Origin: Flavobacterium sp.
Lineage (GTDB): Bacteria > Bacteroidota > Bacteroidia > Flavobacteriales > Flavobacteriaceae
NCBI GenBank assembly: GCA_003449615.1
Contig: DMHA01000370.1
Location: 1-8,514 of the forward strand
Length of the DNA stretch: 8,514 nucleotides
Direction of reading: 5' to 3'
This document shows, one piece after another, positions 1-6,021 of the stretch. The notes under the pieces are model-generated. The model did no database searches and had not been told where the DNA came from. It saw nothing but the letters and a program-made list of their open reading frames with translations. The first letter of the stretch is position 1. Every line of letters starts with the position of its first letter. Position numbers and translations under genes: made by a program.

Positions 1-453
1 GAAACTTACGTTAAATCTCTAGCTTATATGGGTTACAACCAAGGTGATGCAATGATAGGAAAACCAATTGATTACGTTTTCCTAGGAAGTTGCACCAATG
101 GAAGAATCGAAGATTTCAGAGCTTTTGCCTCGATTGTAAAAGGAAGACAAAAAGCGGCAAATGTTACCGCATGGTTGGTTCCAGGTTCACACGTTGTCGA
201 AGCACAAATCAAAGAAGAAGGAATTCTCGACGTTTTGACCGAGGCTGGTTTTGTATTGCGTCAACCGGGATGTTCAGCTTGTTTGGCGATGAATGATGAT
301 AAAGTTCCTGCTGGAAAATATGCGGTGAGTACCTCAAACAGAAACTTCGAAGGTCGTCAAGGGCCAGGAGCAAGAACATTGTTGGCAAGTCCGTATATGG
401 CGGCGGCGGCGGCTGTTACAGGAGTTTTGACGGATCCGAGGGAGCTTATTTAA
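1..453 (+). CDS. leuC: 3-isopropylmalate dehydratase large subunit, LeuC (5' end outside window)
   Basis: This is the C-terminal 150 residues of the large subunit of isopropylmalate isomerase. The enzyme interconverts 2- and 3-isopropylmalate in leucine synthesis and can also hydrate/dehydrate citramalate. The frame is open from base 1, so the gene is cut only by the window edge; roughly the first two thirds are missing. All three [4Fe-4S] ligands are visible: Cys31 in GSCTN, then Cys91 and Cys94 in [10 protein letters not shown]. The 60- and 3-residue spacing equals that of the E. coli ligands (C347, C407, C410, from memory). The conserved [10 protein letters not shown] substrate loop and the Ala-rich end (SPYMAAAAA) follow. 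The partner subunit LeuD is not adjacent but lies 923 bases downstream, behind a lipoprotein gene that starts 23 bases after this stop. The assignment is secure. Confidence 0.97.
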   Translation, partial: ETYVKSLAYMGYNQGDAMIGKPIDYVFLGSCTNGRIEDFRAFASIVKGRQKAANVTAWLVPGSHVVEAQIKEEGILDVLTEAGFVLRQPGCSACLAMNDDKVPAGKYAVSTSNRNFEGRQGPGARTLLASPYMAAAAAVTGVLTDPRELI

Positions 454-476
454 TTTTACACTTCAAAATCAATTTC

Positions 477-1313
477 ATGAAAAAAATTATAATAATATTT
501 ATAACTTTAGTTTTATACTCTTGCAATACATCTTTAGATGACAAAATTACTGGAAAATGGAACTTTGAAAGCGTTAATTCAGAAATACTTGATGATTCAA
601 GTTATCGATATAAAAACTCAAACTTGAGTTTAAGTTCTTTATTAGGTAGTAGTTTTTTTGAAACAAATTTTTTATTTTTCAAAAAAGAAAAAAAATTGAC
701 GGCAGCATTTGGAGCTTACAGCGGTGTATTTATAGAAGGGAAATGGTCTCTTAATGAGAAAGATTCGGTTCTTTCAATTACTGAAAACAGAATTACAAAA
801 CCTTTTATTAAAATTCTTGCATTAAGTAATAAGGAACTAAGGTTCAGTCTAATTCATACTGATAAAATGATTACCGAGGACATGGAATTTGTTTTTGCAA
901 AAGAAGACCAAGAATTAATTAATTCAAAATTTGATTACACTCAAAAACAATATAACAATTGGAGGAAGAGACCCTATGAACCGGAAGATCTAGAAGCAAT
1001 CTCCAAAAGAGTAAAACAATGTCTAGAATATTCAGTTGCGTACTTAAAATATAATTTAGAGCAAAAGAACGAAAGTGTTTCTTTAAAAGAATTAAGTTTT
1101 TTACCAATTGATTTTTATGATAATGGTATACAATTAAAAGATTCAGAAAAAATACCTAAATGGGAAAATGTTTTTTTTAGCAAAGTAGATGCTTTAAATG
1201 GTTATGAAATTATCAGGCAAGTTATAACAAATGATTTTAGTTTACCTGAGGGTAAAAGTGGATTAGAATTAAACATCTATATATTAGAAGAAATAAAAAA
1301 TAGAATTAAATAA
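477..1313 (+). CDS. Putative lipoprotein with lipocalin-like N-terminal region
   Basis: This 278-residue protein starts with a short charged and hydrophobic signal peptide (MKKIIIIFITLVL) ending in a lipobox-like YSC, so Cys16 is the probable lipidated residue and the product an envelope lipoprotein. After the signal, a GKW motif (about residues 25-28) and alternating short strands up to about residue 140, with a second GKW near 88, resemble lipocalin-like domains common in Bacteroidota. The rest (about 154-278), starting near YTQKQYNNWRKRPYEPE, is mostly helical and I do not recognise it. The gene begins 23 bases after leuC and ends 63 bases before leuD, splitting two subunits of one enzyme. 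Its base composition is clearly more AT-rich than leuC and leuD, with long A and T runs, which suggests a later arrival. No enzymatic function can be assigned; ligand binding is only a family-based guess. Confidence 0.8.
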   Translation: MKKIIIIFITLVLYSCNTSLDDKITGKWNFESVNSEILDDSSYRYKNSNLSLSSLLGSSFFETNFLFFKKEKKLTAAFGAYSGVFIEGKWSLNEKDSVLSITENRITKPFIKILALSNKELRFSLIHTDKMITEDMEFVFAKEDQELINSKFDYTQKQYNNWRKRPYEPEDLEAISKRVKQCLEYSVAYLKYNLEQKNESVSLKELSFLPIDFYDNGIQLKDSEKIPKWENVFFSKVDALNGYEIIRQVITNDFSLPEGKSGLELNIYILEEIKNRIK

Positions 1314-1376
1314 ATAAAATTAATGCAGTTTCGCCCAAAGTCCTAAGCCCAAGGCTGACTGTGAAAAACAAATCAA

Positions 1377-1973
1377 ATGGCATACGACAAATTTAATATC
1401 CTTACAAGTACAGCAGTTCCGCTTTCTATCGAAAATGTGGATACTGATCAAATTATTCCAGCTCGTTTTTTGAAAGCGACAGAACGTGTTGGCTTCGGCG
1501 ACAATCTTTTCCGTGACTGGAGATACAATAATGATGGTTCTCCAAAAACTGATTTTGTTTTGAACAACCCCACTTATAGCGGAAAAATCCTTGTTGGCGG
1601 CAAGAACTTTGGTTCAGGTTCTTCAAGAGAACACGCGGCATGGGCAGTTTACGATTACGGATTTAGAGCCGTAGTTTCCAGTTTTTTTGCCGATATTTTC
1701 AGAAATAATTGTTTGAATATTGGTGTTTTGCCGGTTCAAGTAAGTGCTGAATTTGCAGACAAAATTTTCAAAGCTATCGAAGCAAATCCAAAAACCGAAT
1801 TGGAAATCAACCTTCCGGCACAAACTATTACGCTAAAAGCCACTGGCGAAAAAGAATCATTTGATATTTCTGGCTACAAAAAAGACAATATGATTAATGG
1901 TTTTGATGATATTGATTATTTGCAAAACATCAAAAAGGAAATTGTAGCTTTTGCAGATCAGTTGCCTTATTAA
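1377..1973 (+). CDS. leuD: 3-isopropylmalate dehydratase small subunit, LeuD
   Basis: This is the 198-residue small (swivel-domain) subunit of isopropylmalate isomerase, close to the usual length of about 200. It partners LeuC to form the aconitase-type dehydratase of leucine synthesis and also acts on citramalate. Visible signatures are VDTDQIIPARFLK (21-33) and the substrate-binding loop NFGSGSSREHA (77-87). The conserved stretch through RAVVSSFFADIFRNNC and LNIGVLP follows. The ATG start fits the family N-terminus (the FNILTS and VPL region). The gene is complete. A small potential hairpin (1339-1360) lies just upstream and a strong palindrome (2004-2036) just downstream. LeuD is normally directly next to leuC; here a lipoprotein gene intervenes. 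Confidence 0.98.
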   Translation: MAYDKFNILTSTAVPLSIENVDTDQIIPARFLKATERVGFGDNLFRDWRYNNDGSPKTDFVLNNPTYSGKILVGGKNFGSGSSREHAAWAVYDYGFRAVVSSFFADIFRNNCLNIGVLPVQVSAEFADKIFKAIEANPKTELEINLPAQTITLKATGEKESFDISGYKKDNMINGFDDIDYLQNIKKEIVAFADQLPY

Positions 1974-2003
1974 AAAATTGGTTTTGCATAAAAAAACCTC
2001 AAC

Positions 2004-2036
2004 ACACCTAACAGGTTTTTAAAACCTGTTAGGTGT
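2004..2036. repeat. 33-base intergenic palindrome
   Basis: Arms ACACCTAACAGG (2004-2015) and CCTGTTAGGTGT (2025-2036) are perfect inverted copies. The centre of five T and four A extends the symmetry to 16 bases per side around one central T. It lies in the 79-base gap between leuD and the ABM gene. RNA from either strand would form a long stem with an A/U-rich tip. No clear U-run follows on the plus strand, so it does not look like an efficient terminator of the operon; on the minus strand the stem is followed within a few bases by a T-rich run. Its shape resembles dispersed palindromic spacer repeats that I associate with Flavobacterium genomes. That association is from memory. Confidence 0.85.
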
Positions 2037-2052
2037 TTCATAAAACAGGATT

Positions 2053-2355
2053 ATGATTCTAGAAGTAGCCATCCTTTTCGTAAAAAAAGGAGAACAAAAA
2101 CAATTTGAAAAGGATTTTGAAATTGCTGGTCAATACATAAGTTCTATTCAAGGCTATTTAGGACATAGTTTGCGAAAGTGTATCGAACAAGAAAACAAAT
2201 ACATTTTATTGGTTGATTGGGAGAAATTGGAAGATCACACTATTGGTTTTAGACATTCTGAACAATATGTAGAATGGAAAAAATTGCTTCATCATTATTA
2301 TGAACCGTTTCCAATAGTGGAACATTTTGAGATGGTTTTGGATAATAAGAAATAA
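2053..2355 (+). CDS. Antibiotic biosynthesis monooxygenase (ABM) family protein
   Basis: This 100-residue single-domain protein is typical of the ABM/YgiN ferredoxin-like fold (PF03992), which forms dimeric alpha-beta barrels. The order fits: strand MILEVAILFV (1-10), a helix containing GEQKQFEKDFEIA, then GYLGHSLRKC (34-43), strand YILLVDWEKLEDH (50-62), FRHSEQYVEWKKLL (66-79), and the closing PFPIVEHFEMV with His91. The PFP-x-VEH ending is characteristic of a bacterial subgroup usually annotated only as ABM family. Members include heme-degrading, quinol-oxidising and signalling-molecule-processing enzymes, as well as proteins of unknown role, so the substrate cannot be stated. It follows leuD by 79 bases, across the palindrome, and precedes the ORF6N gene by 30 bases on the same strand. 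No link to leucine synthesis is evident. Confidence 0.85.
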   Translation: MILEVAILFVKKGEQKQFEKDFEIAGQYISSIQGYLGHSLRKCIEQENKYILLVDWEKLEDHTIGFRHSEQYVEWKKLLHHYYEPFPIVEHFEMVLDNKK

Positions 2356-2385
2356 TGTTTTTGACACATTAAGAATTATAAAACA

Positions 2386-2907
2386 ATGAGTGACAATTTG
2401 AAAATTTCGGAAGCAATAATCACGGATAAGATTTACATCATTCGAAATCAAAAAGTGATGTTGGATAGAGATTTAGCTTCACTTTATGGAGTTGAAACTA
2501 GAGTTTTAAATCAAGCTGTTAAACGAAATATTACGAGATTCCCTGATGATTTTATGTTTGAAGTTTCAAAAGAAGAACTCGACAACTTGATATCACAAAT
2601 TGTGACATCAAGTTGGGGAGGAACTAGAAAATTGCCGTTCGCTTTTACCGAACACGGTGTGATGATGCTCTCTAGTGTGCTAAAAAGCGACAAAGCCATT
2701 CAGACCAATATTCAAATTATGCGTACTTTCACAAAAGTGAAGCAAATGCTTTTGGACACTAGCGAATTGAAAATAAACATATTGCAAATTCAAAAGAAAC
2801 TCGAAAATCACGATAAGAATATTGAGTTGGTGTTTTCCTATTTAGATGAGTTAAATGAGAAAAAAGAGGACGAAAAACCACGAGTGAAAATTGGATACAA
2901 AAAATAA
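2386..2907 (+). CDS. ORF6N domain-containing DNA-binding protein
   Basis: This 173-residue protein has an N-terminal ORF6N domain (PF10543, about residues 10-95). Key stretches are [21 protein letters not shown] (17-36, split by the conserved D-R-D-LA-LYGV pattern), [18 protein letters not shown] (41-58), and [18 protein letters not shown]. The domain was described in phage antirepressor and regulator proteins and is also common on Bacteroidota chromosomes. From about residue 100 the chain turns into helices with a coiled-coil look ([24 protein letters not shown] is part of it) and ends in a Lys/Glu-rich tail. The length is normal for chromosomal members. It lies 36 bases before cimA and could be a local regulator, an anti-phage factor or a stranded mobile-element gene. 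The sequence does not decide among these. Confidence 0.9.
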   Translation: MSDNLKISEAIITDKIYIIRNQKVMLDRDLASLYGVETRVLNQAVKRNITRFPDDFMFEVSKEELDNLISQIVTSSWGGTRKLPFAFTEHGVMMLSSVLKSDKAIQTNIQIMRTFTKVKQMLLDTSELKINILQIQKKLENHDKNIELVFSYLDELNEKKEDEKPRVKIGYKK

Positions 2908-2943
2908 AATAATCCAAACATTTTAGCCAAAAGCAATAAAAAA

Positions 2944-4461
2944 ATGGAAAAAAGAAAAATCGAAATAATGGATACGACGCTTCGCGATGGGGAACAAACC
3001 TCGGGCGTATCGTTTTCGGCTGCAGAAAAATTAACCATTGCCCAATTGTTGCTCGAAGAACTACATATTGATAGAATAGAAATTGCTTCGGCAAGAGTGA
3101 GTGAGGGCGAATTTCAAGCCGTAAAAGGCATTACAGCTTGGGCAAAAAGCAAAGGATATTGCGACAGAATCGAAGTTTTATCATTTGTCGATGGTGGAAT
3201 TTCTATCGAATGGATGAAAAAAGCAGGTGCCAAAGTTCAAAATTTATTGACCAAAGGTTCGATGAATCATTTGACACATCAACTGAAAAAGACGCCCGAA
3301 CAACATTTTGCCGAAATTGCCCAAATCATTGCTTTGGCTAAAGAAAATGATATTGAAACCAATATTTATCTGGAAGATTGGAGCAACGGAATGAAAAATT
3401 CTCCCGATTATGTGTTTCAGTTTTTGGACTTTTTAGCCACTCAACCTGTCAAAAGGATATTATTGCCCGATACTTTAGGCGTGCTAATTCCGTCACAAAC
3501 ATTTGAATTTATTTCGAAAATAAAACAAAAATATCCGAAAATTCATTTTGATTTTCACGCACATAATGATTATGATTTAAGCGTTGCCAATGTTTTGGAA
3601 GCCGTAAAAGCTGGCATCAACGGCTTGCATGTTACTGTAAACGGAATGGGCGAACGAGCAGGAAATGCTCCGATAGAAAGTGTGGTTGCGGTATTAAATG
3701 ATTTTATGCCCGAAGTAAAAATGAAAGTCAAGGAATCGTCTTTGTACTCGGTGAGTAAATTGGTAGAAACTTTTACAGGTTATAGAATTCCCGCCAACAA
3801 ACCCATTGTGGGCGATAATGTTTTTACCCAAACCGCTGGAATCCACGCTGATGGCGACAATAAAAACAATCTGTATTTCAATGATTTGCTGCCAGAACGT
3901 TTTGGCAGAAAAAGAAAATATGCTTTGGGAAAAACCTCTGGCAAAGCCAATATCGAAAAAAACCTTCAGGAATTGGGATTGCAACTCAATCAAGAAGATT
4001 TGAAATTGGTTACCCAAAGAATCATCGAATTAGGCGACAAAAAAGAAACCGTTACCAAAGAAGATTTACCGTATATCATTTCTGATGTTTTGGACAGCCA
4101 AACTTATGAAGACAAAATTGTCATTGAATCTTATGTGTTGGTTCATTCCAAAGGTTTTCAGCCTTCAACTTCCTTAAGGTTAAAAATTGATGGAGAAATC
4201 ATTGAAGAACACGCACAAGGCGACGGACAATTTGACGCTTTTATGAATGCTTTGACCAAAATATATAAAACCAAAAAACTTAGTTTGCCCAAACTAATTG
4301 ATTATGCCGTAAGAATTCCGCCTGGAAGTAGTTCGGACGCTTTGTGCGAAACCATCATTACTTGGACAAATAACGGAAAAGAATTCAAAACCCGAGGATT
4401 AGATTCTGATCAAACTGTGGCAGCCATCAAAGCAACACAGAAAATGTTGAATGTGATGTAG
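2944..4461 (+). CDS. cimA: (R)-citramalate synthase, Leptospira-CimA type (LeuA / 2-isopropylmalate synthase family)
   Basis: This 505-residue enzyme has a DRE-TIM metallolyase barrel (about 5-270) and a C-terminal LeuA regulatory dimer domain (about 390-505) that binds the feedback inhibitor in this family. Catalytic and metal residues are visible: Arg14-Asp15 in TTLRDGEQ, Glu144, Thr177 in LPDTLG, His205 and His207 in FHAHND, NGMGERAGN (233-241), and His301 in QTAGIHADGD. From memory, the pyruvate-binding residues of Leptospira CimA are L81, L104, Y144, E146 and T179. All have counterparts here at a constant offset of two: L79, L102, Y142, E144, T177. Long shared stretches (LEDWSNG, FGRKR, QTVAA) agree. 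The likely reaction is therefore acetyl-CoA plus pyruvate to citramalate, which LeuCD and LeuB would convert to 2-oxobutyrate for isoleucine. Automatic annotation would probably read LeuA; isopropylmalate synthase activity remains the alternative. Confidence 0.85.
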   Translation: MEKRKIEIMDTTLRDGEQTSGVSFSAAEKLTIAQLLLEELHIDRIEIASARVSEGEFQAVKGITAWAKSKGYCDRIEVLSFVDGGISIEWMKKAGAKVQNLLTKGSMNHLTHQLKKTPEQHFAEIAQIIALAKENDIETNIYLEDWSNGMKNSPDYVFQFLDFLATQPVKRILLPDTLGVLIPSQTFEFISKIKQKYPKIHFDFHAHNDYDLSVANVLEAVKAGINGLHVTVNGMGERAGNAPIESVVAVLNDFMPEVKMKVKESSLYSVSKLVETFTGYRIPANKPIVGDNVFTQTAGIHADGDNKNNLYFNDLLPERFGRKRKYALGKTSGKANIEKNLQELGLQLNQEDLKLVTQRIIELGDKKETVTKEDLPYIISDVLDSQTYEDKIVIESYVLVHSKGFQPSTSLRLKIDGEIIEEHAQGDGQFDAFMNALTKIYKTKKLSLPKLIDYAVRIPPGSSSDALCETIITWTNNGKEFKTRGLDSDQTVAAIKATQKMLNVM

Positions 4462-4531
4462 GGTTTTTGTGGTTTTAGCTATTAGTTAGCGGTTATACAT
4501 CACAGAATTATAAAATCAAAAATTTTGACAA

Positions 4532-4885
4532 ATGACTATAAAATATTTAATCATTTTACTTTTTATTTTTTGCTTTAGTAATAATTCATTTCCTCAAACT
4601 CAATTAGAGATGAATGAAACTGCAAATGTGAAATTCAAAAAAGCTGATGCTGAACTGAATAAAGTATATAAGCAACTTATGGCTATTCTTGATAAAAATG
4701 AAAAACAATTGTTAATTCAGGCAGAAAAAGACTGGATGAAATTTAGAGATTCACATTGCAAATTTGATTCTTCACAATATGAAGGAGGCAGTATTCAACC
4801 ACTAATATATTCAACTTGTTTGGAAGAATTAACTAGGAAAAGAATTGCGGAAATCAAAGCAAGTATAAAAGAGAGAGCTCTATAA
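4532..4885 (+). CDS. LprI-like (DUF1311) secreted protein
   Basis: This 117-residue protein has a hydrophobic N-terminal segment (about 3-16) and a probable signal-peptidase cut near SFPQTQ (19-24), so it is likely periplasmic. No lipobox is apparent. The mature part matches the DUF1311/LprI family (PF07007): ADAELNKVYKQLM (38-50), the core W68-x3-RD-x2-C76, GGS (85-87) with a following P, C96, then a TRKR (about 100-103) near the end. Cys76 and Cys96 probably form the family disulfide. Mycobacterial LprI inhibits lysozyme, but most members are untested, so the name gives a fold rather than a proven role. It starts 70 bases after cimA and is followed by a decayed stretch and the KilA-N gene. 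It has no obvious connection to amino-acid synthesis. Confidence 0.87.
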   Translation: MTIKYLIILLFIFCFSNNSFPQTQLEMNETANVKFKKADAELNKVYKQLMAILDKNEKQLLIQAEKDWMKFRDSHCKFDSSQYEGGSIQPLIYSTCLEELTRKRIAEIKASIKERAL

Positions 4886-4899
4886 ATAAAACACAGCAC

Positions 4900-5020
4900 A
4901 TGAGATTATTTAGCGAAAAGCAATACACAGCCATTTACAATAAACAAGAAGATTGAGGAAGATTATTAACAAAATTTGAAATCTTTTAATGATGTAAAAG
5001 CGATTTTTCCAGCAAAATAA
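4900..5020 (+). pseudogene. Possible decayed gene remnant
   Basis: The 145 bases between the LprI-like gene and the KilA-N gene hold two short protein-like pieces in different frames. At 4900-4956 an 18-codon frame starts with ATG and reads MRLFSEKQYTAIYNKQED before TGA. At 4970-5020 another frame reads QNLKSFNDVKAIFPAK before TAA. Both have ordinary amino-acid composition and could be the two ends of a small gene broken by an indel and stop codons. I recognise neither piece. Chance frames in AT-rich spacer DNA would look similar, so this is tentative. Confidence 0.25.
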
Positions 5021-5030
5021 ACCCTAAAAT

Positions 5031-5861
5031 ATGAGTAAAAGCAAAAAAATAGAGGTAAAAGGAACGGAGATAAGTATTTATACTTCTAATGAAACTGACT
5101 TTATTAGCCTTACGGATATGACAAAAGGATTTAATGAAGGCAGTGGACTTATAGGCAAATGGATAACCAATAAAAACACCTTAGAATATTTAGGCATTTG
5201 GGAAAAAATTAATAACCAAAATTTTAATTACCCCGAATTCGGGGTAATTAACCAAGAGTCGGGCATCAATAGATTTATAATGTCTGTCGGACAATGGACA
5301 GAAAGAACCAATGCAAAAGGCATGATTGTAAAATTGGGCAAATATGGTGGCACTTATGCTCACAAAGATATTGCTTTTCATTTTGCGATGTGGCTTAGTC
5401 CTGAATTTCAAATTTACCTTGTTAATGAATTTCAACGATTAAAGGAAGATGAAAATAGCCGACTAAAACTCGAATGGAATTACCAAAGATACCTTACCAA
5501 AGTAAACTACCTTATTCACACCGATGCCATTAAAGAAAATTTGATACCTACTGAAGTTGATAAAAAGCAAAGTGCCATCATCTATGCCAACGAAGCAGAT
5601 GTACTTAATGTAGCTCTTTTTGGAAAAACTGCCAAACAATGGCGAGAGGAAAATCCCAACGAAAAAGGAAATATTAGAGACACCGCTACCATAGAACAAT
5701 TGGTAGTACTCTCTAATATGGAAAGTAATAATGCTTTTCTCATTCATCAAGGCATGACACAAAGTGATAGATTGTTGCACCTCAACAAATTGGCAATTAC
5801 TCAAATGAAATCGCTTTTACAGCATCAAAAATTAAAAGAAAAAAATGATAAACTTCCCTAA
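5031..5861 (+). CDS. KilA-N domain-containing protein
   Basis: This 276-residue protein has a KilA-N domain (PF04383) at about residues 8-140: DFISLTDMTKGFN (23-35), KWITNKNTLEYLGIWE, then QWTERTNAKGM and YGGTYAHKDIAFHFAMWLSP, closing with VNEFQRLKEDE. KilA-N is a predicted DNA-binding domain from phage and large DNA virus proteins, often found in antirepressors, and also common on Bacteroidota chromosomes. The C-terminal half carries the pattern usual in those relatives: YANEADVLNVALFGKTAKQWR, NIRDTATIEQLVVLSNMES, and LLHLNKLAITQMKSLL. The frame is intact. A perfect 28-base palindrome lies within codons 65-74, encoding YPEFGV at its core. It is the second phage-type DNA-binding-domain gene in this operon, after ORF6N. 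Its DNA target and role are unknown. Confidence 0.9.
   Translation: MSKSKKIEVKGTEISIYTSNETDFISLTDMTKGFNEGSGLIGKWITNKNTLEYLGIWEKINNQNFNYPEFGVINQESGINRFIMSVGQWTERTNAKGMIVKLGKYGGTYAHKDIAFHFAMWLSPEFQIYLVNEFQRLKEDENSRLKLEWNYQRYLTKVNYLIHTDAIKENLIPTEVDKKQSAIIYANEADVLNVALFGKTAKQWREENPNEKGNIRDTATIEQLVVLSNMESNNAFLIHQGMTQSDRLLHLNKLAITQMKSLLQHQKLKEKNDKLP
5224..5251. repeat. Perfect 28-base palindrome inside the KilA-N gene
   Basis: Fourteen-base arms TTAATTACCCCGAA and its exact complement TTCGGGGTAATTAA meet at a GAATTC centre. It is fully coding, spanning FNYPEFGVIN (residues 65-74) within the KilA-N domain. The CCCCG/CGGGG core is unusually GC-rich for this region. It could be a DNA site for the encoded protein, an mRNA hairpin, or a small palindromic insertion tolerated in frame. 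Confidence 0.9.
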
Positions 5862-6021
5862 TAATCATAAAAAAAAACCTAAAAAAGGGGCAAAGCCAAT
5901 GAAACCCTTCCACTTCCATAAAAATGGATTGGTACAAATGTATTGCATTTTTAAAACGCAATTATTTTAACAACTATAAACATCTAAAAACCAAGTGCCA
6001 ATAACCCAAAAATCAAAAAAC
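5862..6021 (+). other. 160-base gap upstream of leuB, no gene called
   Basis: This spacer separates the KilA-N gene from leuB. It contains A-runs, a weak inverted pair AAGGG/CCCTT (5885-5889 and 5905-5909), another weak pair TCCAT/ATGGA (5915-5928), and a 23-codon frame starting at ATG 5899 and ending at TAA 5970. That frame's protein (MKPFHFHKNGLVQMYC...) matches nothing I know and is probably chance. I found no TAnnTTTG promoter element and no convincing terminator here, so leuB most likely depends on readthrough from upstream. Confidence 0.4.

Noticed and set aside
398..420. GCG triplet run near the end of leuC
   Set aside because: It encodes the Ala-rich MAAAAAV segment found at this place in ordinary LeuC proteins, so it is protein-level conservation and not a repeat element.
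2759..3094. Minus-strand open frame of 111 codons across the ORF6N/cimA junction
   Set aside because: It overlaps two well-supported plus-strand genes and its protein is rich in Phe and other residues typical of antisense translation. No family resemblance is seen.
4462..4531. TTGACA-like sequence (TTGACAA near 4525) as a -35 box for the LprI-like gene
   Set aside because: Bacteroidota primary promoters use TTG/TAnnTTTG and not the E. coli type. No TAnnTTTG is present at a suitable distance and the motif is next to the start codon.
5463..5804. Minus-strand open frame of 113 codons inside the KilA-N gene
   Set aside because: It is fully contained in a coding sequence with clear domain matches. 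The reverse translation shows no recognisable motif.
5899..5970. 23-codon frame upstream of leuB as a leader peptide
   Set aside because: It has no run of Leu, Ile or Val codons and no attenuator-like alternative hairpins follow, so a leucine leader peptide is not supported.
5995..6021. Upstream in-frame GTG start for leuB
   Set aside because: It would add nine residues that are not part of the LeuB family. The ATG at 6022 gives the canonical start directly before the [11 protein letters not shown] motif.
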